NCBI GenBank assembly: GCA_035485275.1
Contig: DATHOE010000034.1
Coordinates: forward strand, 62,001-126,000
Origin: DAIDJD01 sp035485275
GTDB taxonomy: Bacteria; Oederibacteriota; JAJYGY01; DAIDJD01
Direction: 5' to 3'
Length of the DNA stretch: 64,000 bases
The notes beneath the pieces are model-generated. The model had not been told where the DNA came from. It saw nothing but the letters and a program-made list of their open reading frames with translations, and searched no databases. Shown here in pieces: positions 8,124-16,636 of the stretch (the stretch's first letter is position 1; each line of letters starts with the position of its first letter). The position numbers were made by a program, and so were the translations under genes.

Positions 8124-9377
8124 ATGGCGACAACGTGGAATTACACCGTTCCCGTGGGCGGGGCCAAGATCAAGGTCCAAAACGCGCGCCTGCAGGTCCC
8201 TGAAAACCCGATCCTGCCTTTCATCGAGGGCGACGGCACGGGCCCGGACATCTGGGCAGCCAGCGTGCGCATCTTCGACGCGGCCGTGGCCAAGGCCTAC
8301 AACAACAAGCGCCGCATCCATTGGATGGAGGTGCTGGCGGGCGAGAAGGCCTTCACCACCACCGGCGAATGGCTGCCCGCGGCCACCCTGGAGGCCTTCA
8401 AGACCTTCATCGTCGGCATCAAGGGCCCCCTCACCACCCCCATCGGCGGCGGCATCCGCAGCCTGAACGTGGCCCTGCGCCAGGAGCTGGACCTCTACGC
8501 CTGCGTGCGCCCGGTGCGCTGGTTCACGGGCGTGGACTGCCCCGTGAAGCGCCCCCAGGACCTGGACGTGGTCATCTTCCGCGAGAACACCGAGGACGTG
8601 TACAGCGGCATCGAATGGAAGTCCGGCACGCCCGAGGCGGAGAAGGTGTGGACCTTCCTGACCGCTGAGATGGGCAAGAAGATCCGGCCGCATTCCGGCA
8701 TCGGCATCAAGCCCATCAGCGAGTTCGGCTCCAAGCGCCTGGTGCGGCGCGCCATCCAGTTCGCCCTGGACAAGGGGCGCCGCAGCGTAAGCATCGTGCA
8801 CAAGGGCAACATCATGAAGTTCACCGAAGGCGCCTTCCGCGATTGGGGCTACCAGGTGGCCACGACGGAATTCCGCGACCGCGTGGTGACCTGGGACGAG
8901 GTGGCCAAGGAGCACGGCGGCAAGGTGCCCGCGGGCAAGCTGCTGGTGCAGGACGTCATCGCCGACAACATGTTCCAGCAGCTCCTGCTGCGGCCCAGCG
9001 AATACGACGTCATCGCGAGCCCCAACCTCAACGGCGACTACCTTTCCGACGCCTGCGCGGCGCAGGTGGGCGGCCTGGGCATGGCCCCGGGAGCCAACAT
9101 CGGCGACGAGGCGGCCGTCTTCGAGGCCACCCACGGCACGGCCCCCAAATACGCCGGCCAGGACCGCATCAACCCCTCCTCGGTGGTGCTCTCCGGGGTG
9201 ATGATGTTCGAGCACATGGGATGGGGCGAGGCGGCGGAAAGCATCGTCAAGGGCATCGAGAAGACCATCGGCAACAAGACGGTGACCTACGACCTGGCCC
9301 GCGGCATGGCCGGCTCCAAAGAGATCAAATGTTCGGAGTACGCGTCCGAAGTGATCAAGAACCTCGGCGCAGCATGA
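8124..9377 (+). CDS. icd: NADP-dependent isocitrate dehydrogenase
   Basis: A 417-residue homodimeric TCA-cycle enzyme converting isocitrate to 2-oxoglutarate with NADP. The substrate-binding serine in IRSLNVALRQ is residue 113, the same number as in E. coli Icd where it is the regulatory phosphorylation site. ENTEDVYSGIEW and the NADP-type signature HGTAPKYAGQDRINP, whose Lys-Tyr selects NADP, are both present. The start ATG 8124 follows a GGAAGGAAT ribosome site. No convincing promoter is visible in the 55 bases after the preceding terminator. The stop overlaps the pyruvate kinase start by four bases (ATGA), so the two are translationally coupled. Confidence 0.95.
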   Translation: MATTWNYTVPVGGAKIKVQNARLQVPENPILPFIEGDGTGPDIWAASVRIFDAAVAKAYNNKRRIHWMEVLAGEKAFTTTGEWLPAATLEAFKTFIVGIKGPLTTPIGGGIRSLNVALRQELDLYACVRPVRWFTGVDCPVKRPQDLDVVIFRENTEDVYSGIEWKSGTPEAEKVWTFLTAEMGKKIRPHSGIGIKPISEFGSKRLVRRAIQFALDKGRRSVSIVHKGNIMKFTEGAFRDWGYQVATTEFRDRVVTWDEVAKEHGGKVPAGKLLVQDVIADNMFQQLLLRPSEYDVIASPNLNGDYLSDACAAQVGGLGMAPGANIGDEAAVFEATHGTAPKYAGQDRINPSSVVLSGVMMFEHMGWGEAAESIVKGIEKTIGNKTVTYDLARGMAGSKEIKCSEYASEVIKNLGAA

Positions 9378-10801
9378 TGCGCCGCACCAAAATCGTCTGC
9401 ACCATGGGGCCCGCCACCGAGGACCAGGCGGTCCTCGAGCGGCTCATCGAAGCCGGCATGGACGTGGCGCGCCTGAACATGAGCCACGGCACCCACGCGG
9501 CCCACGCCGCCATGATCAAGCGCCTGCGCCTGGCTTCCCAGCGCCTGGGCAAGCTCGTGCCCATACTGCTGGACCTGCAGGGGCCCAAGATCAGGGTGGG
9601 GAACATGCTGGGCGGGCGCGTGGAGCTGAAGGAAGGCTCCTCGGTCCTGCTGGTGACCCGCGAGGTGGAGGGCAACGCCGACCGGATCTCGACGAGCTAC
9701 CTGAAGCTGGCCTCGGACTGCCGGCCCGGCGACCCCATCCTGCTGGATGACGGCAAGCTGCGCCTGCGGGTGACGGCCATCCAGGGCGTCGACGTGAAGG
9801 CGCGCGTCGAGGTGGGCGGCTGGCTCAAGAACCACAAGGGCATGAACCTGCCCGGGGTGAGCCTCTCGACCCCCTCGGTCACGGCCAAGGACTTCATCGA
9901 CCTGCGTTTCGGCCTGGAGCAGGGCGTCGACGCGGTGGCCCTCAGCTTCGTGCGGCATCCCGAGGATGTGCTGAAGGTGAAGAAGTTCATCGCGGCCCGC
10001 GGCCATTCTACGCCGGTGATCGCCAAGATCGAGAAGCCCGAAGCCCTCGACCAGCTGCGCGCCATCACGCGCGCCTCCGACGGCCTGATGGTGGCCCGCG
10101 GGGACCTGGGCGTGGAGATGGACCTGGCCCAGGTGCCGCTGATCCAAAAAGAGATCATCACCATGGCGAATCTGAACAAGACCCTGGTGATCACCGCCAC
10201 CCAGATGCTTGAAAGCATGACCGAGAACCCCAGCCCGACGCGGGCCGAGGCTTCCGACGTGGCCAACGCCATCCTCGACGGGACCGACGCGGTGATGCTG
10301 TCGGGCGAGACCGCGGCGGGGAAGTACCCCGTGGAAGCCTGCGCCACGATGGCCCGCATCTGCGCCATCACCGAGGCCTCCACCGGCTACCGCAACGGCA
10401 ACCTGGAGCGCCTGGCCCAGCACACCGCGGGCAAGCGCAGCGTTTCCGAGGCGGTCTGCTTCGCCGCCCGCGCCGCCACCGAAGACTTGAGGGTGCGGGC
10501 CATCGTCTGTTTCACCAAGACCGGCGCCACCGCCCGCTATCTCTCGAAATTCCGTCCGGAAGTGCCCATCTACGCCTTCACCCCCCGCAAGCCCACCCTG
10601 CACCAGTTGGGCCTGTACTGGGGGGTCACGGGGGCCTCCGTGCGCCCGGAAAAGGACATGGACCGCCTGTTCAAGCGGACCTGCGACTACCTTAAAAAGG
10701 AGAAGCGCGTCTTCAAGGGGGATCTTTTGGTCATCCTGTCGGGCACCCCCTTGGACCTCGCGGGGAGCATCAATCTGTTGAAAATCCATTTGGTGGACTG
10801 A
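9374..10801 (+). CDS. pyk: Pyruvate kinase
   Basis: A 475-residue glycolytic enzyme making pyruvate and ATP from phosphoenolpyruvate and ADP. Diagnostic segments: KIVCTMGPAT and ARLNMSHG at the N-terminus, LDLQGPKIR, the catalytic IAKIEKPEAL near residue 218, GLMVARGDLGVE, and the MLESM/MLSGETAAGKYPVEA region. The B domain lies at about residues 75-170 and the C-terminal allosteric domain from ~350. It overlaps icd by four bases (ATGA at 9374; ATG 9377 is also possible). Coupling of pyk with icd links lower glycolysis and TCA flux in one operon. Confidence 0.95.
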   Translation: MMRRTKIVCTMGPATEDQAVLERLIEAGMDVARLNMSHGTHAAHAAMIKRLRLASQRLGKLVPILLDLQGPKIRVGNMLGGRVELKEGSSVLLVTREVEGNADRISTSYLKLASDCRPGDPILLDDGKLRLRVTAIQGVDVKARVEVGGWLKNHKGMNLPGVSLSTPSVTAKDFIDLRFGLEQGVDAVALSFVRHPEDVLKVKKFIAARGHSTPVIAKIEKPEALDQLRAITRASDGLMVARGDLGVEMDLAQVPLIQKEIITMANLNKTLVITATQMLESMTENPSPTRAEASDVANAILDGTDAVMLSGETAAGKYPVEACATMARICAITEASTGYRNGNLERLAQHTAGKRSVSEAVCFAARAATEDLRVRAIVCFTKTGATARYLSKFRPEVPIYAFTPRKPTLHQLGLYWGVTGASVRPEKDMDRLFKRTCDYLKKEKRVFKGDLLVILSGTPLDLAGSINLLKIHLVD

Positions 10802-10868
10802 TTTCATAGTATGAAAAAGACGGTCCTGCCCCTGTGGGCAAGAGGTAAAAACTGTTTAAAAGTCGGCA

Positions 10869-10898
10869 TTGACAGAGTTTTCGCGGCTATGTTATTCT
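10869..10898 (+). promoter_or_regulatory. Candidate promoter for the PorV-flagellar operon
   Basis: TTGACA, an 18-base spacer, then TATTCT. It lies in a locally AT-rich gap between pyk and the first PorV-like gene and would give a leader of about 97 bases. Confidence 0.45.
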
Positions 10899-10969
10899 CC
10901 TCGTTAAATTCACAACACTGTTCCACCATTCAATCATTCAAGAAAAATTTTCCAGATACCTGCCTGTTA

Positions 10970-10987
10970 CAGCGCCTTTGGGCGCTG
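10970..10987 (+). promoter_or_regulatory. Leader hairpin ahead of the first PorV-like gene
   Basis: CAGCGCC-TTTG-GGCGCTG, a perfect 7-bp GC-rich stem ending 14 bases before ATG 11002. It abuts the GGGG stretch that would act as ribosome site, so it could affect translation. There is no U-run, so it is not a terminator. Confidence 0.45.
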
Positions 10988-11001
10988 GGGGCTATCTGAC
11001 C

Positions 11002-13182
11002 ATGCGGGGAGCCAGGTTGAGAGGCTTTCACTCTTTCCCAGTGAGCTTGGCGCGCGCCCTTGGGGCGGCGCTTTTGGTGTCCTTTTTCGCCATTTCAGAT
11101 CTAAGGGCGATAGCAACCACCAACGAACAGCAGATCGCGAATTCGGTTTTCGGCAATCTTTCCACGGACACGGACGTGCCGCCGCCCCCGGCCAATAACT
11201 TCGCCCAGCCCCTGCCCATCGGCATGGGCGCGCGGGCTTTGGGCATGGGCGAGGCCTTCACCGGCCTGTCCGACGACATCTCCGCGATCTGGTGGAACCC
11301 GGCCGGCCTGGTGCAGACCGAGAAGAACGAGATCCAGTGGATGGGCGGGGACCATGTGACCGACGAAATCGACACCGGTTTCGTCGCGGCCGATTATATG
11401 CTGCAAAATCACATGAATTTCGGCATTTCCTATGAGCGGCCCTACAACCCGGTGGGGGCCTATCCCACGGTGATCACGGGAACCTACTTCGGGGCGACCC
11501 ATTACACGGGCACGGGCGGTCCGACCTCCGTGACCGTCGGCAACAACGGCAGCACGGGCCAGCAGATCGGCTGGTTCAACATCGGCAACACCGCGGTGCA
11601 GGCCTACCTGGCCGAGCTCTACCGGGAATACATCAACCCGGCCTTCCAGGACGACACCGTCACCCTCACCTACGCCACGCCGCTGTCCCCGGACAACAAC
11701 CTGTCCATGGGCATCAACCTCAAATACTATTTCCAGGACGGCGACTACACGGCCAACAACACCCTGCTGGACAAGGTCAGCGGCTATGGCGTCGACCTGG
11801 GCGTGATGTACCGCTATCCCATGATGGAGTGGGGCCGCGAGTTCTCCGTGGGCCTCGACCTGCGCGACCTCGCCAGCCAGGTGAACTTCGACAACGGCTC
11901 GGGTTCGGGCCGCCAGGAGACCCTGCCCACCACCGCCACCCTGGGCCTGGCCTGGCAGACCAACGAGTACTTCACCCGTCAGGAGCTCAATTTGACGGTG
12001 GACTACAGCTACGTGAACGACCCGGCCCTGGACACCGAGGACGACCAGCGCTTCAACCTGGGCGCGGAAATGTGGTTCTTCCGCCATCGCCTCGCGGCGC
12101 GCGGCGGCTACGAGATCTACTTCGACCAGCAGGAGAGCCGGCCGACGCTGGGCCTCGGGTTCCGCACCGCGGACAAGCCCAGCAAGGACGGCCTGGGCCT
12201 GGATTACGCCTACATGTTCCCGGCCGAGAACGACAAGACGGCCATGAACTGGTTCTCCTTGAGCTACCGCTGGGGAGGCATCACCAAGGCCCCCATCCTG
12301 CCCGACGTCAACGTCACCATGGACCCGCCGATCTTCTCCCCGCGGCGCGGCGACACGGCCACCTTCGCCCTGCAGGCCTCCAGCCCCAACGGCATCGACC
12401 GCTGGACCCTGAGCATCATCGACCACAACAACCAGGTGGTGAAGGTCTACCAGGACCGCGGCGACCCGCCCGCGCAGATCGTGTGGGGCGGCGAGGACCG
12501 CCAGTACCGCCTGCTGCCCGACGGCGAGTACACCTACCTGTTCACGGCCACGGACCACGACGGGGCCACCTCCTCGACGCCGGTGCAGACCCTGAAGATC
12601 TACACGCCGCCGCCCGAGCAGGTGGAGCACGACGAGATCGACAAGCTGCGCGGCCTGATCGCGCAGCAGGACGCCTCCGACGAGGTCGGCGACCAGTCGG
12701 TGCGCGCAGCGACCCTGAAGGACCTGCAGACGCTCCTGGCCAAGCAGGCCACCAACCAGGACCTGCCGCCCCTGGCCAAGGCCCCGGTGGAGCCGCAGCC
12801 GGTGACCCCCTTCGCCGAAGCCAAGGCCGCCGCGGGCAGCTTTGACTACCCCACGGTCAACGACATGCCCTTCCCCAAGACCTCGGTGGTGACCGGCGTG
12901 GACGGCAAGCCCGTCTTCCAGGTCCAGTTCAACACCGAGGACGACCAGACCCGCATGATCCTGCGGGACATGGCGGACGTGGCTCGCGTCTCGGCCGGGG
13001 ACGTGGGGGCCTCGGTGGCCCGCTACGACATCCGCGCCGACTACGGCAGCCGCGAACTCCGCATGGTGGCGCCGGCCTCCTCGGCCCAGGACCTGAACCG
13101 GGGCTTCATCACCTGGCAGCAGTTCGTCAACGGCTCGTCCGTGACGCTGGACGGATCTCTGCTGAGCCCCAACTACCCTTAA
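11002..13182 (+). CDS. PorV/UPF0164-family outer-membrane protein with Ig-like C-terminal region
   Basis: A 726-residue protein with an N-terminal hydrophobic signal. It then has the PorV/UPF0164 hallmark GMGARALGMGEAFTG followed by WWNPAGL and a long beta-barrel (~65-425). An Ig-like region resembling the FlgD carboxy domain follows (~430-535, with DGEYTYLFTATDHDG). The C-terminal extension (~545-726) is charged, Pro-containing and unrecognised. In the type 9 secretion system PorV is an outer-membrane shuttle; in spirochaetes UPF0164 proteins are barrels of unknown role. Start ATG 11002 places the signal peptide correctly. It heads a run of genes that continues into flgF-flgJ with no visible terminator between, so a role linked to the envelope-spanning flagellum is possible. 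Confidence 0.75.
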   Translation: MRGARLRGFHSFPVSLARALGAALLVSFFAISDLRAIATTNEQQIANSVFGNLSTDTDVPPPPANNFAQPLPIGMGARALGMGEAFTGLSDDISAIWWNPAGLVQTEKNEIQWMGGDHVTDEIDTGFVAADYMLQNHMNFGISYERPYNPVGAYPTVITGTYFGATHYTGTGGPTSVTVGNNGSTGQQIGWFNIGNTAVQAYLAELYREYINPAFQDDTVTLTYATPLSPDNNLSMGINLKYYFQDGDYTANNTLLDKVSGYGVDLGVMYRYPMMEWGREFSVGLDLRDLASQVNFDNGSGSGRQETLPTTATLGLAWQTNEYFTRQELNLTVDYSYVNDPALDTEDDQRFNLGAEMWFFRHRLAARGGYEIYFDQQESRPTLGLGFRTADKPSKDGLGLDYAYMFPAENDKTAMNWFSLSYRWGGITKAPILPDVNVTMDPPIFSPRRGDTATFALQASSPNGIDRWTLSIIDHNNQVVKVYQDRGDPPAQIVWGGEDRQYRLLPDGEYTYLFTATDHDGATSSTPVQTLKIYTPPPEQVEHDEIDKLRGLIAQQDASDEVGDQSVRAATLKDLQTLLAKQATNQDLPPLAKAPVEPQPVTPFAEAKAAAGSFDYPTVNDMPFPKTSVVTGVDGKPVFQVQFNTEDDQTRMILRDMADVARVSAGDVGASVARYDIRADYGSRELRMVAPASSAQDLNRGFITWQQFVNGSSVTLDGSLLSPNYP

Positions 13183-13257
13183 GCTTCGGCGGGCCTTGGG
13201 CCCCACGCGGCCTCGTCCTGGAAATTCAGTGCTTTGCAAGATTCGCGGGAGGTAAGA

Positions 13258-14901
13258 ATGAGCGGCAAAATAAAACGCATGTCCGGCGGGGGTCTGCTGC
13301 TGGCGCTGCTCCTTGGCTTGGCGGCGCAGGCGCCGGCTTATTTCGACAAGGGCGGCGTCCTGGGCATGGACGCCCGCCCCATGGGCATGGGCGGCGCCTT
13401 CGTGGCCGTGTCCGACCCCGGCACCGACGCCATCTGGTGGAACCCGGCCGGCATGGTCACCCTGCCGCGCATGGAGCTCAGCGGATACTTCGCGCCGCTG
13501 CTCAACGACAAGGAAGTCTATTATTCCGGCGCCTTCGTGGCCCCCTTCATGGACGACACGGCCCTGGGCCTCGAGATCAGCGACCTGTACTACAACACCG
13601 GCGAATCCGACACCGACTCCTCCGAATACCAGTACATCCTCAGCTTCGCCACGCCCCTCAACGTCGAGAAGACGGTGAGCATCGGCATGAACCTGAAGTA
13701 CGACGCCGTGAGCTCCGAGGCCTCCGCCCAGTACAACGGCCAGACCATCAACAACGACGAGAGCGGTTTGGGCATCGACCTGGGCGTCCTGTACCAGATC
13801 CCCCTGCCGGACTGGGGCAAGCAGGTCAACTTCGGCTTCCTGGGCCAGGACCTCGACACGGTCCTGCATGACCAGAGCAGCGGCGTGGACACCACGGTGC
13901 CCCTCCTGCTCCAGGTCGGCACGGCCTACTATCCCGAGCAGAACCTGGTCTTCACCTGCGATTTCAGCTTCTTCAACGACCCCAACATCGCCGGCGAGCC
14001 CCTGAACACGCCCCTCTTCGACTCCAGCGGCAACGAGATTACCACCCTGGCGCCGGACCAGTCCCGCCCCCACTTCGGCATCGAGGGCTGGTTCTTCGAC
14101 GGCCACCTCGGGCTGCGCGCCGGCTACACCGGCTTCGCCACCACGGCCGACCAGTTCACCGCCGGCGTCAGCTACAAGCAGGACTGGTACGGCGTGGACT
14201 ACGCCTACATGGGCCATGCCGACTACCTGGGCGACTCCCACCGCATCGAGGTCCACTTCGACTTCGGCGGGCCCGCCGAGAGGCCCCGCGTGGTGGCCCT
14301 GGTCAACCCGCCCACCAACCTGGTCGCCAAGCCCAACAACAACAGCGTGCAGCTGCGCTGGGACGTGAACCCCGATCCGCACGTCACCGGCTACACGGTC
14401 TACATGAGCAAGGTCTCCGGCTCGGACTACATGCCGATCCAGAAGCAGATGAAGGACCACCAGGTGGTCGTCGACGGCCTGACCAACGGCGAACGCTACT
14501 ACTTCGTGGTCACGGCTGTGAACAACAGCTGGCCCGCGGTGGAGTCGAACTACTGCACCGAGGTCTCCTGCGTGCCTTCGCCCCAGATCCCCGGCGCGCC
14601 GGAGCTGGGCGGGATGCCGGCGGCCACCACGGCCGCGGCGGCCAGCGGCCAGATCGTGGTCAAGGGCTGGGGCATGCCGACCAGCGACATCAAAGGCTAC
14701 AACCTATACATGTCCCTGGACCCGACCTCGGGCTTCAAGAAGATGAACGACGCCCCCATCACCGAGATGCAGTACACGGTCAAGGGGCTCGACATCAACC
14801 GGCGCTACTGGTTCATGCTGACCTCGGTGACCAACGACACGCCGCCGGTGGAGTCGCGGCCCTCGCCGCCCTTCAACATGCTGAGCACGCCGGCGCAGTG
14901 A
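13258..14901 (+). CDS. PorV/UPF0164-family outer-membrane protein with two fibronectin type III domains
   Basis: A 547-residue protein with signal peptide (residues ~1-25), the PorV motif MGMGGAFVAVSD with WWNPAGM, and a beta-barrel to about residue 345. Two fibronectin type III-like domains follow (~350-440 and ~450-540), each with a GYTVYMS or GYNLYMS strand. The FN3 domains would sit outside the barrel and could bind glycans or partner proteins. Start ATG 13258 is supported by GGGAGGTAAG just upstream. It lies 75 bases after the first PorV-like gene and 58 bases before flgF, separated from flgF by a strong hairpin. Confidence 0.78.
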   Translation: MSGKIKRMSGGGLLLALLLGLAAQAPAYFDKGGVLGMDARPMGMGGAFVAVSDPGTDAIWWNPAGMVTLPRMELSGYFAPLLNDKEVYYSGAFVAPFMDDTALGLEISDLYYNTGESDTDSSEYQYILSFATPLNVEKTVSIGMNLKYDAVSSEASAQYNGQTINNDESGLGIDLGVLYQIPLPDWGKQVNFGFLGQDLDTVLHDQSSGVDTTVPLLLQVGTAYYPEQNLVFTCDFSFFNDPNIAGEPLNTPLFDSSGNEITTLAPDQSRPHFGIEGWFFDGHLGLRAGYTGFATTADQFTAGVSYKQDWYGVDYAYMGHADYLGDSHRIEVHFDFGGPAERPRVVALVNPPTNLVAKPNNNSVQLRWDVNPDPHVTGYTVYMSKVSGSDYMPIQKQMKDHQVVVDGLTNGERYYFVVTAVNNSWPAVESNYCTEVSCVPSPQIPGAPELGGMPAATTAAAASGQIVVKGWGMPTSDIKGYNLYMSLDPTSGFKKMNDAPITEMQYTVKGLDINRRYWFMLTSVTNDTPPVESRPSPPFNMLSTPAQ

Positions 14902-14910
14902 CAGAACCAC

Positions 14911-14935
14911 GCGCCGCGGGGCTCCCCCGCGGCGC
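14911..14935 (+). other. 11-bp perfect inverted repeat upstream of flgF
   Basis: GCGCCGCGGGG-CTC-CCCCGCGGCGC, a perfect 11-bp stem with a 3-base loop, between the second PorV-like gene and flgF. No T-run follows, so it is more likely an mRNA processing or stability element, or a partial attenuator, than a terminator. The flgF ribosome site begins a few bases downstream. Confidence 0.6.
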
Positions 14936-14959
14936 GGCGACAGTGAAGGAGGACCGAAC

Positions 14960-15793
14960 ATGCTGAGAGGCCTCTATACCGCCGCATCCGGCCTGAACGC
15001 CGAGCTGCTGGAGCAGGATGTCGTGGCGAACAACATCGCCAACGCCAACACCGTGGGCTTCAAGAAGGACGCGCCCGTGCTGGAGGCCTTTCCCACCACG
15101 CTCGTGGCCCGCATCCACGACCGCATGGACATGAACGGCGCCGAGGGCCCCATGCCCTTGCCGGCCATCGTGGCCCAGAACCTGCCCTACCGGCCCCTGG
15201 GCGTGGTGGGCCAGGGCGTGGAGTCGGCCGGCACGGCGACCCAGTTCTCCCCGGGATCCCTGAGCCGCACCGACCAGCCCTTTGACTTCGCCCTCGAGGG
15301 CGACGGGCTCTTCACCGTGCAGAAGGCCGACGGCAGCGTCGCCTACACCCGCGCCGGCAATTTCACGCTCAACTCCGACAAGAACCTGACCACGGTCGAC
15401 GGGGACCTGGTCATGGGCAACGGCATGCAGCCGATCAGGATCGACGGCCAGCACGTCGTGGTGGACACGGGCGGCATGGTCACGGTGGACGGCTCCAACG
15501 TGGGCAGCCTGGCGCTGGCGAAGTACGACCCCACCCGCTTCAGCAAGGCCGGGGACAACCTCTACCTGCGCCATGACGACGATTTCGAAGGCGTGGACGC
15601 CATGGCCAAGGACGCCCCCAGGGGCGTGAAGGTCCTGCAAGGCTTCACCGAGCAGTCGAACGTGGAAGTGGTCACCGAGATGGTGCACATGATCTCCCTG
15701 ATGCGGGCCTACGAGGAGAACACCAAGGCCATCAGCATGCAGGACGAAACGCTTTCCAAGCTGATCACGTCCGTGGGCACGCCCTCGGCCTGA
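14960..15793 (+). CDS. flgF: Flagellar proximal rod protein FlgF
   Basis: A 277-residue rod protein. The N-terminus LRGLYTAASGLNAE and the flagellar basal-body rod motif NNIANANTVGFKKD are diagnostic, and the C-terminus (VEVVTEMVHMISLMRAYEEN) is the paired coiled-coil end of rod/hook proteins. Assigned FlgF rather than FlgG because the next gene is the better FlgG match and the order flgF-flgG is standard. The proteins are exported by the flagellar type III system and build the periplasmic rod. A GAAGGAGG ribosome site supports ATG 14960. This is the first of six consecutive flagellar genes. Confidence 0.88.
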   Translation: MLRGLYTAASGLNAELLEQDVVANNIANANTVGFKKDAPVLEAFPTTLVARIHDRMDMNGAEGPMPLPAIVAQNLPYRPLGVVGQGVESAGTATQFSPGSLSRTDQPFDFALEGDGLFTVQKADGSVAYTRAGNFTLNSDKNLTTVDGDLVMGNGMQPIRIDGQHVVVDTGGMVTVDGSNVGSLALAKYDPTRFSKAGDNLYLRHDDDFEGVDAMAKDAPRGVKVLQGFTEQSNVEVVTEMVHMISLMRAYEENTKAISMQDETLSKLITSVGTPSA

Positions 15794-15838
15794 TCCTTGA
15801 AACCCCTATAACCAGGCAATACCATTGGAGGTGCGATC

Positions 15839-16630
15839 ATGATGAGAGCGCTTTGGACCTCGGCTTCCGGCCTGCAGGCCGAACAGATGAAGATGGACGT
15901 GCTGTCCAACAACCTGGCCAACGTCGACACCAACGGCTTCAAGGCCTCGCGCGCCGATTTCGAGGATCTGCTCTACGCGCAGCTGCGCCGGGCGGGGACC
16001 GTCGACCAGTACGGCCAGCAGCTGCCGCTGGGCACCGAAGTCGGCGCCGGCGTGCGCACGGCCGACACGCTCAAGAACTTCACCGAGGGCACGATCAACG
16101 TCACCAACCAGCCCCTCGACGTCACCATCAACGGCAACGGCTTCTTCCAGATCACCATGCCCGACGGAAGCCTGAGCTACACCCGCGACGGCGCCCTGAA
16201 CATGGACGGCAACGGGCGCATCGTCACCGCCGACGGCTACTTCCTCGACCCGCCCATCACCATCCCCAGCACCGCGACGGGCGTGGTCATCGGCTCCACC
16301 GGGCAGGTGCAGATCACCCTGCCCTCCGGCACGAGCCAGGTGGTGGGCCAGATCCAGATCGCCAATTTCGTCAACCCGGCCGGCCTGGAAAGCGTCGGGC
16401 AGAACCTCTACCAGGCCACGGACGCCTCCGGCCAGGTCTACGTCGGATCGCCGGGCACCGAGAACCTCGGGACGCTGCAGCAGGGCGCCCTGGAGCAGAG
16501 CAACGTGTCGGTGGTCACCGAGATGGTGAACATGATCACGGCCCAGCGCTCCTACGAATCCGACACCAAGGTCATCACCGCGGCCGACACCATGCTCAGC
16601 CTGGCCAACAACATGCGCTACAACGGTTAA
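15839..16630 (+). CDS. flgG: Flagellar distal rod protein FlgG
   Basis: A 263-residue distal rod protein. It begins MRALWTSASGLQAEQ and has the NNLANVDTNGFKASRADFED segment characteristic of FlgG, a central D1 domain with QPLDVTINGNGFFQI, and the C-terminal SNVSVVTEMVNMITAQRSYE. It forms the outer part of the rod that passes through the P and L rings made by the next genes. Tandem ATGs (15839, 15842) follow a TGGAGG ribosome site. Length is close to the usual ~260. Confidence 0.95.
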   Translation: MMRALWTSASGLQAEQMKMDVLSNNLANVDTNGFKASRADFEDLLYAQLRRAGTVDQYGQQLPLGTEVGAGVRTADTLKNFTEGTINVTNQPLDVTINGNGFFQITMPDGSLSYTRDGALNMDGNGRIVTADGYFLDPPITIPSTATGVVIGSTGQVQITLPSGTSQVVGQIQIANFVNPAGLESVGQNLYQATDASGQVYVGSPGTENLGTLQQGALEQSNVSVVTEMVNMITAQRSYESDTKVITAADTMLSLANNMRYNG

Positions 16631-16636
16631 GGTTTG

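Noticed and set aside
10811..10999. A 62-residue frame between pyk and the first PorV-like gene
   Set aside because: It spans the candidate promoter and leader hairpin, has no ribosome site and no recognisable sequence.
13215..13245. A sigma-54 promoter upstream of the second PorV-like gene
   Set aside because: TGG and TTGC elements are visible, but the GG-to-GC distance is 14 rather than the required 10 bases.
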